Below, piece by piece: positions 33,720 through 45,180 of a stretch of 64,000 bases of DNA (its first letter is position 1; every line of letters starts with the position of its first letter). Source of the DNA: Zasmidium citrigriseum. Its lineage: Eukaryota > Ascomycota > Dothideomycetes > Mycosphaerellales > Mycosphaerellaceae. The stretch is taken from the NCBI GenBank assembly GCA_002786025.1, contig NHNW01000019.1, positions 310,001 to 374,000 of the forward strand, written 5' to 3'. A program made the translations under genes and the position numbers. The notes beneath the pieces were generated by a model. The model saw only the letters and a list, made by a program, of their open reading frames with translations. It did not search any database and was not told where the DNA came from.

Positions 33720-36700
33720 TCGGAGTAAAAGTCCGCTACTACCTCTAGGGTATCCTTAAATACTCGTTAAGCGGGCTCCTAAGTCGCCTAACTATCTAAA
33801 TATCCTCTCTATTTAATAAGGTATTATACGCCCTTCCCTCTTTTACGTAAGTCTAAGATACGATCGATATACTACTAAATTACTAATCTTTAGTAATACT
33901 ACTAGAATCGTTCGTAACTTCGATAGAAGGCGGCTAAGTCCCTTCGTTAACCCCTAGTAGGTAAGGCTATAAGTAGTCGGCGTTAAAGATATTATAGATA
34001 CTAACGGAGGCGGGGTTAAGGTCGACTTTAAAGGCGTTATTAGTAAGGACCTTCGTAACGCTAACTAGGCCGTACTACTTAATATTAAGCTTCTTAGACA
34101 GTCTAGCTATAGTCTAGTTACGGGTACTAATATAGACTCGATTACTAGCTTAGTAAGGTAGAGGGACAACTCTATAAGTATTAGTATAGTCGAACTACGT
34201 CTACTAAGCGAGTTAGAGCTAGAGTCGAAGGAACTCTTAGACGTCTTATATACGCTTTATAAAGCGGTCTATACTTATAGTAGAGACTCGCTATAGCGCG
34301 GGTAAGAGCTAGGTTAGTAAGGCGTTAACTTAGGTTCTAAGGTTACGTATAGTCTCTATATAGGATAGCGAGACCCTAGTAGACTCGTTAATATAATTAT
34401 TACGGGCTACCTAGTAAAGAGGTAGCTAGTCTATCTAGTTATCTTAAGTATAGGCGACGTACGCCCGTAGATATCGCTCTATTTCCTTATTAGTATTCTC
34501 CGCCTAGCTATCTATCTATAGGTAGAATATAGTAGACAATCTATAATCGATACTAAGTAGCTAGTATAATCGGGTCTAGAATACTAAGATCTACTATATA
34601 TCGTAGTCGCTTACGATATTTAGTAGTAGGCTATAGTATTAGTAGTATTAGTCTACGAAGACGTATACTATATACTCGGCTTCTATCGATTAGATCCCTA
34701 GGAGCTCTATACCCTTACCTATCCGATTAGTAATAGTAAGGATATTAGTATACTTATAGCCGTTAGTAGAAGACTTACTAGGCGAGAGCCCTACGACGAA
34801 ATCTATAGCGATATTATCCTATAGGCGGAATAGCGCTAGAAGCGGCTATAGAAGGGCGGTCTTAACGTCGTTAGAGAGCTTATTAGAGAGGTAGTTATAG
34901 TAGGTACGTACCGCCTAGCGTACTACCTAAGAAATACCTAACTACGTATAGTCGCGTTAAATAATATCTAGGGTCTTTACTCGGCTAGTATAGCCGTAGG
35001 CTAGTAATATATAGTATACTATTATAATACGTTAATATAGTTCTTCGTCTAGGGGGATATAGAGCGCGTAAAGACTATAGCGATTCTTAATATAGATAAG
35101 GCCGTTAGAGACCTATACCTTACGATCGTCTACCTTATTAGCTCGAAGAAGCTTCGCTAGCTAGCCGCTCTAGATCTAATAGATCGCTTCTAGTACTACT
35201 AGTTTAGAGTAGGCTTTCCTAATATCGTCCTCTAATAGAATAGTAGCTAATAGCCGTAGGGAACTACTACTAAGGTTAAAGACGCGATCTAGTAGTAAAA
35301 GGGTACGTTACTACTACGTAAGGCGAGGGTCGCTAGTAGAGGGTCGATCTTATAGTCGCCTAGTAAGGCTATCGGGCTTAGTTCCTTAAATATCTAGTCG
35401 GTAGATTACCTTAAAGTAGAACTAAGAGAGAAACTCTACCTATCTAGCTTACTAGCGGTTAAGCTACTTACTCGTTATAAAGTATTCGAGGTTCTTATAA
35501 TCTAAGTAGACTAGTACGGGCTTACCCTTAGTATCCGTAAGTTACTAGAAGTCGCTACTATCGGAGTTATTATAGTAGGCTATTAGTTTAGGCCTCTATT
35601 CCTTAAACGCCTTTATAATTACTAGGAGCTCCTTATTATAGATATCGTAGTTATATTCTTAGGGAGATATCTTCTTTAATATATAGGCGATAGGCCTTAG
35701 TACTCCCTCGTTATCTCTTTAGGAAAGGACGGCTATAGTAATAAAATCTAATACGTTAGTTTCTAGTACTATCTCCTAGCCTAGTACGAAGTAGGCGAGA
35801 ACTATATCGCTAGAGAATACTACCTTTAGGTCCTTAAAGGCCTTCTCGTAGGTAGAGTTCTAGTTCTATCGTACTAGTTCGCCTCTATTAGTCTTCCTTA
35901 TTAGCTAAGTAAGTAGTAGTATAATCCGTAAGAATCCTTAGACGAAGCGTCTATAGAAGTTAGTAAACCTAAGGAAGGCGAGTACTTCCTTTACTATTCC
36001 TAGTATCTACTAGGCTTTAATAGTATCTACTTTAGCTAGATCTATCTTAATGCCTTTAGTACTAATAATTAGTCTAAGGTACTTAGTTTCCTATATATAA
36101 AACTCGTACTTATCGATATCGAGCTATAGCCCTACTTAGCGTAGTCTATCGAGGACCTTTCGTACGTATTAGACGTATTCTTCGTATAAGTTACTAAAGA
36201 TAAGGAGGTTATCGAGGTAGGCTAAGACGAAGTTATCTAGATATTCTCGTAGAGCTTCGTTAATATAGGACTAGAAGGTACTAGGTACGTTATAAAGACC
36301 GAAGGGTATAACTAAGTATTCGAACTAGCCGTATCTCGTAGTAAATACTATCTTCTACTCGTCTCCTTCGGCTATTCTAATACGGTTAAATACTATAATA
36401 ATATCTAGCTTCGTATACTACTTCTTATAGGCGATATAGTTAAGCGTATCTTATATAAGGGGTATTAGGTAGCGGCTCTTAATAGTAAGCTCGTTAAGGG
36501 CTCTAAAGTCCTAATAGACTCGTAATCTACCGCCTAGTTTAGTAACGACGAGTACTTAAGTAGCTACTAAGGATATACTAGGCTAGATATTACCCTTAGC
36601 GAGTTAATTATCTATCTACTTCTTAATAACTTTATTCTCTACCGCGCCTATAGAGCGTAGCTTCTAGTAAGGAGGTAACTTACCGTCCTTTAAGTAGATC

Positions 36701-37300
36701 TTATAGTCTATAGGGCGGTAAGGTAGTAGCTTATTAGCGTCTTACCTTAACTATACGTCCGCCTAAGTATAGTATTCCTCTAGTAACCGAGCGCGTATAT
36801 CTTCTTCGAAATCCTTATCTTTTATAAACTTAGCTACGTCGTCTAGGTATAGAGCGTAGGCGTATACTATATTAGATACTATTAATCGGATAGCTAGTAG
36901 CGGAGAGGCCTTAATCTAATATACGAAAACTTCTACGCCTAGTCGTAACGCGTATATACTAAATACCTAGGCTCCTACCTCTTCGAGCTCTATCTCCTCT
37001 ATTAGAGATACTCGTAAGGGTAGCCTATTAGCTACTTACTAGCTAGGACGTTAGGTATAAGGTAGTAGTCGAGCGCCTACTATCGTAGGTACGGTAACGT
37101 CCTTATAGAGAGAGTAGCTATAATAGCCCTAGTAGCTAAACGTAAGCCGGTTCTTAGCCTAGTCCTTAAGTAGCTAGTACTTATAGTACTAGTTACGGTC
37201 GAGGGTAAGATTATAGGAGAGGTTCGCGATAAAGTATCGGATTCGCTCGTAGTAACCGTCGATTACTAGGTTAATATTAGTAGTATATATAATAGCGTTA
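33720..37300 (-). pseudogene. Gypsy pol remnant: protease, RT/RNase H, integrase, chromodomain
   Basis: Read from high to low coordinates. A protease/linker segment (YERIRYFIANL) lies near 37.25 kb. The RT block at 36300-36390 reads NRIRIAEGDE, then FTTRYG and FEYLVIPFGL with TAG stops where Trp is expected. The RT active site YLDN lies at 36208-36219. The integrase block LLAYGYTSRVKTLDII lies at about 34940-35010 (ancestral AGHPGR type). A chromodomain at 33723-33823 reads YLIK-stop-RGY, then AT-stop-EP, matching YLIKWRGY and TWEP. All stops seen are explained by CpA-to-TpA changes. The order RT-integrase-chromodomain places it among the chromoviruses. Confidence 0.88.
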
Positions 37301-39693
37301 CTAGCTATAGAAAAATCGGCTAGTCTAAGGCGTAAAGGTTCCTTTAGTAGGTATAGTTTAAGATTATTTTAGTACGTAAAGGGTGTATTAATATAAGAGA
37401 TAGTATAGCCGTTATTAAGGAAAATACTTATATTAATACCGTTAGCTAGACTATTAACGACGAAGTATTCGTCGATATTAGGGGCTTTACGGTCTTAGTC
37501 TATAAAAAGAGAGGAGGTATATACTTATTCTATAGATATACCCGAAGGACTACTATCTATTACGCTTAGGTAATAGTCTAGGCTTTTCCTATATCCTTAA
37601 CGGAGGGTACTAGTAGCTATAGAGTTATAGTAGCCGCGGTAGGCTCCTTCTTAAAGAAAGGTAGCTTCTAGTATCCGATTAATAGGTATAAGGGGTCGTC
37701 TAGTCTATAGCCTAGCTTACGGTAGCGCTTATAGCGACCCTCCTTCTCGAGTTAAGCCTTTAACTCGGGGGTTATACGCGGTAGGTTATAGAACTCGGCT
37801 AGTCGCTTAGACTATAGCTTAAGGCTATCGTTATTATTATTAGAGGTACCCTTCTAACTACCTAAACTAGTATTCTTATTATTACCCTCCTTCTTATTCT
37901 CCTTCTATAGCTTTAGATAAAGGTCTTCGAGAATCGTACTCTCTTACTAGAGACGCTAGTATAGTTCGATAAGCTACTTAGGGGTATTACGAGTCTAAAG
38001 GCGTAGACCGTTCTTATACTTATAGCTAAGTTTAGTATATAGCTTATTAACCTCTATCTTATCGCTATTCTAGCCCTTAAGCTTAGGTAAGAAGGCGTTA
38101 ATCTTCTAATACTTAGGATAGAAATCGGAGAATTTCTCGTTTAGGCCTATACTAAGCTAGTTTATCTAGTACTAGGCGTCGCCTATAGGGTCGAAAGTAG
38201 CGAAGTAATCTACGAGGAAGTTAAGGTACTCCTTTACTAACTAGAAGTACTCTTCTTCTAACTCGTAGGTTTTCTTTAGATATAAGGTAGGCGGGATCTT
38301 ACCCTTAATAGTACCGTAGGCGGTACTAGTCGTATATAAGAGGATATAGTTAAGCGTAGCTAGTATATCTCGAAAGCGAGTAACGTTAAGTTTATTACCT
38401 AGGCTATTAGTCTACTTATCGAAGGAGGGGCCCTTACCGTTACTAGAGAAGGGTTAAGGATCCTTAACGTCTCTACTAGTCTTTAGGCCCTTATAGAGTA
38501 TTAGATCGTAGTTTACTATATTACCCTCGTCGTTATTAGAAGATAGATCTCTTATAGTACTACTCTTCTTAACCTTCTTAGCTTTCTTCTTACGACGCTT
38601 ATTATCGTCGTCGAAGTTAGAGGAGTCGGATAGTTCGCTATTAGGGTTTCGCTAGTTTAAGGTACGTTAAGCTCTCGGCGGTAGCGACGGCGCTCTATTC
38701 TAGTAGCGCTCGAGAGATAATAAGGATACTAAGCGCTAGGGTAGTAGTAGTTAGCGACTAGTAGGGCGACTATAGCTAGTAGTATCCGAGAGCTACTTTA
38801 CTATATTAGAAAGCTATAGTATTAAAGAATCGCGCTCTACCTTAACGTCTTCTAGCTAGTTCTTTACCGTATTCTTAGCCGCTTTAGCTTCTTAGTAGAG
38901 CTTCTACTATTTCTTCTTCTTTCTATCTATATACTTATAGAGCCTCTTATACTTCCTTATTTCCTCTAACGCCTACTCCGTCTTCTTCTTATTTACCTTA
39001 TTAGCCTTAAGGAGTACGTTATAGTCTACTACTACGTCTTAGTATATCTATTCTACTTTATAAAGTACGAAGTAGATCTACGTAGGCGTCGCTATAACTT
39101 ACTAGAGGAACTAATTAGCGGTAAGGTTACGTAGTATCTCGAGAAGGATACGTAGAGTATCGAGTACGCTATTATCTTCGAAGTCGATAGCTACCTCGTT
39201 AGTAGCTATATCGAGGTCGTCTAGACCGAGTCGAGTAAGGATATTTAGTATACTAGGTATCTCTAATACTATAGGGTTCTCTAGTATCGATTCGAGGATA
39301 TTCTATTATTCGGCGGCGTACTTAGAGAACGGATCTAGCTCGTTATCTAGACGTAGAGTCTCTTAGGTATCCTAAGTAGCTAAAGGGAGGTTATAGAAGA
39401 GCGAGTCGTAGGTAACGTAGCGAGGAAGTTATAGGTACTAGACCTAAGGCGTCTCGTCTAGAGGTATAATAATAAGATAGTAGAAAGGTACTCTTAACCT
39501 AGCTACGTCTTATAGTAGTCGCGTCTAGCAATAGAGCCTTCTAGCGGCTTAAGAAGTCGGTTCTACGACTTTAAGGACACCCGCGTAGTTAATACGCTAG
39601 ATAGTATCGAGGTAGATTACTACTACTAGAGCTCGCGGAGTAGTAATAGAGGGCGTCTTAAGAAAGGCCGCCTAGTTATATAATTAAAGATAA

Positions 39694-39877
39694 TATAAGG
39701 GGCCGATAATAGGGTATAAGCGTAATAGTTAAATCTTCGATAGACTATCTAAGAGGTAGCTAGGAAGCCGAGGTAGTTATAGGAAAGTAGGTACTAAGCC
39801 GACTATATAGCGCGGGCCGAGCCGCTAGTTACGTAACGGCGTATTACTTACGTAAAGTCTAAGCTAGGCCCGTTATA
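39694..39877 (-). repeat. 5' LTR of the Gypsy element
   Basis: A 184-bp copy and partner of 33106-33289. The flank at 39878-39882 repeats the 5-bp target site. A clear tRNA primer-binding site next to 39693 is not recognisable after RIP. Confidence 0.93.
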
Positions 39878-39882
39878 ACCCT
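39878..39882. repeat. Target-site duplication, right copy
   Basis: ACCCT directly after the LTR at 39877, matching 33101-33105. Confidence 0.9.
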
Positions 39883-40450
39883 ATAGGTAACTACCCTCTC
39901 TTCCTATATCCTATACGTTAATTTAAGGCGCTCTTATCTATATAGATAACTCGCTCTACTAGTATATCTATCTACTATAACCTTTAATAGTCCTTTAGCT
40001 CTTAATTCTTTTCTTAGGCTAACTTAACTACTACTTTCTTATTCTAGCCTTTATATTTAATAGTCCGTAATACTACTTATATATCTATAATAATATTAAA
40101 CTTATCGAATATATACTACGCTACCTCGTCGTAATAGGCTATTAGGTAGTCGTTAAGGAACTTAATAATACGATCCTTATAAATAGGAAGTAATACCCTT
40201 CTACGCCTCTTCTTAATAACTATCTTTATATATAGTATACTAAATAGCTCGAAGTTATTACGTAGTTTATTAATATACCTTCTACTAATATTTATTCGTT
40301 CTATAATAAGGTTATTACTTAGATTAGACTCGTTAAAGAGCCGCTTAATCTTAGTAACTTACTAGTTAGGTAGGCGGGCTATAGCGAGAGTAGTAAGGGT
40401 AGTAGAAGAAAGAGTAGGTAGAACGGCGTTAATAACGACGATATAGACAC
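39883..40450 (-). pseudogene. Tc1/mariner-type transposase, 5' half (RIP-decayed)
   Basis: The minus-strand frame contains ERVIYIDKSALN at about 39928-39960, then RIGYRKRG. This matches the first catalytic-Asp block of fungal Tc1/mariner transposases (usually IDESxxNxRxGxRxxGWAPxG). The Glu is Lys through a TpG-to-TpA change. Helix-turn-helix sequence should lie further up (to about 40.45 kb), but I could not delimit it. The reading stops at the Gypsy target site and resumes in phase on the other side. Confidence 0.7.
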
Positions 40451-41260
40451 CTCTAGGTACGTTATTATAGTATAATCCCGTAATTTACTAGTAAATCTTA
40501 TATAAAATCTAGGACTAAAGTATAGGCGAGTAGTTCCGTATTAGTATAATATTTTAAGAATTATAGTACCGTTCTACCCTATTTACTAGGGATAGGTAAA
40601 GCTAGAGCTAGATACGTTAGAGAGAGTTTTAAAGAAGCTTCTTTAGGGTTTCTAGGTTAAGGCGCTTAGAAGTACGCTAATATATTAAAATCTAGCGGGT
40701 AGTTACTAGGTAGGTAAGGAAGAGAAGCTATTTATTAGTAAAGTACTATACCTCTATCGCGCTTAAATCGCTAGTTTCTATTAATTAGCTATAAGAGTGC
40801 TTACTATATCTAGATATCCGAAAACTATCCTAGAACTTAGCCGAGAGTTCGCCTATACTATTCCCTTTATAGTAGTAGAAGGTAGCTATAGATACCTATA
40901 CTATAGTTATACTACTACTACTTCTTCTTACTTTTTCCTACCTTTATAGATTACGCCTTCGTAGTAGTACCTTTACTAGACGGAGTAGTCTACTTTATAA
41001 GAGACGAGGCTATTAGAACGCTAGCTACTCTTAGTACCTTAGGGTATTATAGCGACTACTCTACCGTAGCGGATAGAGAACGTATACTAGTAGAGGTTAT
41101 AATAGGATTTAGAGGCTAGTTTAACTTACCCTAGTCTAATCCTAGAGGTACTTACTTAGTAGACTTATTCTACGATAGAGTAGTAGCTCTACTAGGCGGC
41201 TATAGACTACTTAAGGAGGTACTATTACTATTACTACTAATCTCGTTAGACGTCTTATTA

Positions 41261-41340
41261 GCGTTATTACTATTATTACCGTTATTACCGTTATTACCGT
41301 TATTACTATTATTACCGTTATTACCGTTATTACTATTATT
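41261..41340. repeat. 9-bp microsatellite-like repeat
   Basis: Units of ttattaccg and ttattacta. On the minus strand they encode Asn-Asn-Gly/Asn-Asn-Ser runs. Confidence 0.85.
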
Positions 41341-43388
41341 TTCCTAACCTAGGGGAGGTATAGGATTCTTAGCTAGTAGCGGCTTACCCTAGTTACCTCT
41401 AGCTACCTTACTTACTCCTACTCTTACGTCTAATAGTATAGACTAGTTCGTAAGGCTAGCTAGCTTAAGCTTCTCCTCTAGACTTAGGGCTAGTAGTAAA
41501 GTAGCTAGAGTCTCTATACTAAGGCCTTAAGAAACTTTTATAGCCTCTATCGCGGCTCGTATCCGCGCTATCTTAGCCTTATACTAGTCTTATATTAACT
41601 TAAGCTCCTTTACTTTCTTAACCTATTTTATAAAAGAGTCTACGTCGTCGAGGCCCTTACTATAAACCCGCTAGCTTAGTAGTCTAAGTACGCTAAGATT
41701 AGATTCTAATTCGAAGAAAATCTTTCGTAGATTAGCCGCGATACCCTTAAGTTTCTATAAAGTCGTAGAATCTTAGGAAGAGCTATAGGCGATCTCGAGG
41801 ACCCTTACGTATATTTTCCTTAGGTTACTAAGCTCTTCGATACTAGGGTCTCTATCTAAGTCCTCGTCGCTTTCGTCTTTAGACTCGTTAGACTTATTAT
41901 ATTCGGAGTTTAGTAAAGTACGGGCTTTAATTATAGTACCCGTATTACCTAGTAAGGTATTCTATATTAAATCCTCTTAAGTCTCCTCCTCCTTTATAGT
42001 AGTAGTAGCGCTAGGAATATCTATAATAGGCTTTCTCGTATAGATTAGAGTATTAATTAAATAGTTTAGATTATACTTTATAGAAGTATTAGTAGATTTC
42101 TTTATAGTTAGTAGTATTAACGAATTACTTACTTAAGTATTAAATAGATCCTCCTATTATAGCTTCGAGCTCGTATTATCGTAGATTACCTACTATAGAT
42201 TACTATCTCTATTACGGACCTTTAAGTACGAGACGTAGTATCTAGGGCGCTATTAAATAACGCTCTTTAGGTTATACTATATTCGAAGGTAGTAATTCTT
42301 ACCTACGCTAGGGATACTACCTTCTAATACTAACTTCGCTTTATAAAATAGCTTTATATCTAGTATATTAGGTACGTTAATAGGATACTTAATTAGTATA
42401 GCGTTATTATTACTATCGTCTCCTAAATATTACTCTATATTCGTTAGGCTCTACCTCTCGATCTAGATTAGGAGGATAGGAGGTAGTCTAACGATCTTAT
42501 ACTAAGCTAGGATAGTACTACTATAGGTAGGATCTAGTAGCTAAGTTCTATACTCCTTCTCGTATATATCCTAGAGTTTTACGTCGCGCGTATATATTAG
42601 GGGTATAATAGATATTTAAGTAAGTAGTTTAGAGTCCTCCTATCGTAATAACCTTATTAAGTCTATAGCTTAACTATCCTATACTCTAGTAGGAAATACG
42701 ACTCGTAGCTATATATCTAGCCTAAAGGTTCGAGAAATTAGAGACGAGTAACTAAGCGTAGTATACCTAGTCTCCTTTACTATATAAGTCGTAGTTATAA
42801 AAGACGCCGCCGAGTCGTATCTACTTTAGAGAAATATATCCTAGTAGGCGTTTATATCGATAGCGAGTAAAGGTAGTAGTTCCTCTACTACTTAAAGTTA
42901 TAGTTACTCTACTACTAGTCTTATACTTATTAAATTAGAGAAGCTAGCTAGGTTTAAGCTATCGCCTATAGTATTTAGTACGTCGAGAAGTATTTCGATA
43001 AATTCGTTCGATTCCTCCTAGCTAGTAGGTCGCTTTATTCGACTAAGGAGCTAGCGTACTTAGTCTCGAAGCTCCTTATAGTAGTTAGGCCTAAGTCTAC
43101 GCTTCGTAGTATCTAATATATATATTACTTAAGCTATCTTCGCTAGTAAAAGTTTATACTCCTTTAACTAGGGGTTATCTTATAATATATTCTCGCTATA
43201 GCCTATCTTAAGCTTATATAGGTAGAATTAATAGGATTAGAATAGGCGCTTAAGTAGTAGGATCTCTATAAAAGCTTAGATAACCGTAGAGATCTAGTAG
43301 ATATTATCCTTATTAGTAAAGTTATATCTAGGAGGATAGCTATCCTCTTAATTACGTCTTAATAGTAGGTCGAAAAGCGTAGAAGTAC

Positions 43389-43552
43389 TATTATTATTAT
43401 CGCTATTATTATTCTCGCCGTTATTATTCTCGCCGTTATTATTCTTACCGTTATTATTCTCGCTATTATTATTCTCGCTATTATTATTCTCGCCGTTATT
43501 ATTCTCGCCGTTATTATTCTCGCTATTATTATTCTCGCCGTTATTATTATCG
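43389..43552. repeat. 15-bp minisatellite encoding (GENNN)n on the minus strand
   Basis: About ten copies of ttattattctcgccg with minor variants. Each translates on the minus strand as Gly-Glu-Asn-Asn-Asn. Confidence 0.88.
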
Positions 43553-44865
43553 CCTATCTTAATATCGCCCTATCCGCCTCCCTAGATAGTATTTAGAACG
43601 GGACTAGGATTAGAATTAGTATAGGATAGAGTAGCTCTAATAGTAGTAATAATTACCTCTCTCTTATTATTATACTCTCCTCTTATCTAGTTCTAAGGCT
43701 AGGTCTCCTAGTTAATAGAGTACTTCTCGATCTTAAACTCGTAGTCCTCTATTATACTAGTAGTTATTTCTATTCTATAGTTAGAATACCCTATAGAAGC
43801 TAAGAAAGCGTAGTATATATATAGCTCGAGGAGTCTACGTAGTACTATAAGTATAGTACTCTTAAAGTCCTTTAGCTTCGCTACCTAAATATAGTATAAT
43901 AGGAGTAGTTAGCCTATACTTTAGGCGTTAGTATACTATTCGTTATAATATTTATTTATCCTCGTTAAGCGCTAACTATACTAGCTCTTTAGATCTAATA
44001 CTCTCTACGACTTAGGCTTATTCTAAGGGTTAAAGGGATACGAGACCTCTCTAAATTCGATATTAGACTATTATTCTAGGTCCTTAATCTTACGAAGAAT
44101 TATATCGAAATTGGGAAATTCGACGTTAGTAGACTTAGCTAGTATTTAGTCTCTATAGCGAGTCCTAGTAAACTACTATAGCGAAGTTAGCTATATAATA
44201 GTAGCCGCGTCTACTTTTCTAAGCGAAAGTTACTCCTAAACTTATCTCGTAACCTATATAGACTACTCTAGGCGACCTTTTTAAGTAAGTAGTACCTATA
44301 AGTATATTAAATATATATAATCTACTTAGCGCTAAGCCTCTTAGATATCGTAGACGCTTAGCTTATTATATAGCTATCGATAGATTAGAATTATATCCTT
44401 ACCTAGTATAGACTATAATTTATTCGCGTAACTAGCGACTATACGTATATTACTATAGTAATAGATCGCCGTATAATCTATATTAGCTACGTAAGTAATA
44501 GTAATTAGATCTATAGCTATAACGTATAGCGTAAATATACCTAAAGCTATAAGGTTAACTACCCTTCCTAGGTAGTAATCGAAAACGTTAGTATTCGTAG
44601 TTAATAGATCGATACTATTTTATTAGAGGAATAAAGACTAGGCTTTAGCGCTTATCGCTTCTAAGACGCGTACGTAAAAGGTTACGTCGTCGATACGAGG
44701 AAGACGCTCGAGAAGCTTTAGTTCCTTACTTACTAACGCTTTAAAATTCTTCTATAGCTTATAGAGGTATAGAGGTACTAGTAAGCCTAACTAGAAATTA
44801 ATTATTATAGATATATATTCGTAGCTATTTCCTTCGGTAGTATATATACTATATATAGGCTACTA

Positions 44866-45180
44866 TCGATCGTAGGTCTTACTATTATCGTCCTTATACT
44901 ACTAGTAATCGACTCGACTCTTACGTTAAGTAATATAAGTATACTCTTCCTTAGACGCCTAGTAATTCGAATACGTAGGTACTAGTCGATCGTAGGTCTT
45001 ACTCTTATTAGCCTAGTACTACTAGTAATTAAGTAGACGCTTCCGTTACTTCTATTACTTCTATTACTTCTATTACTTCTATTAAATAATATAAGCGTAC
45101 TCTTCCTCGGACGCCTAGTAATTCGAATATATAGGTACCTATCGATCGTAGGTCTTACTCTTATTAGCCTAGTACTACTA
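44866..45180. repeat. Tandem repeat of about 115-150 bp, 2.5 copies
   Basis: Blocks starting cgatcgtaggtcttact recur at about 44869, 44988 and 45134. Each is followed by a tactactagtaat block and, for the first two, by cctagtaattcgaata. On the minus strand they encode a Tyr-rich module (SNY, then KEEYTYI). The middle copy is longer because it contains a 9-bp acttctatt array at 45046-45087. Confidence 0.8.

Larger units (their letters stand above)
33106..39877 (-). mobile_element. Ty3/Gypsy chromovirus LTR retrotransposon, RIP-inactivated
   Basis: A 6,772-bp element bounded by 184-bp direct LTRs (33106-33289 and 39694-39877) and by a perfect 5-bp target duplication ACCCT (33101-33105 and 39878-39882). 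It is transcribed on the minus strand: the polypurine tract lies beside the LTR at the low-coordinate end, and pol reads from high to low coordinates. LTR ends are TA...TA, explained as TG...CA after RIP. Inside are protease, reverse transcriptase, integrase and chromodomain remnants in the Ty3/Gypsy order. It sits within a Tc1/mariner-type transposase. Confidence 0.93.

Noticed and set aside
41261..43552. Regular short repeats that at first look like a CRISPR-type or centromeric array
   Set aside because: The units are 9-15 bp, continuous without spacers, keep codon phase on the minus strand and lie in a RIPped coding remnant. They are coding minisatellites.
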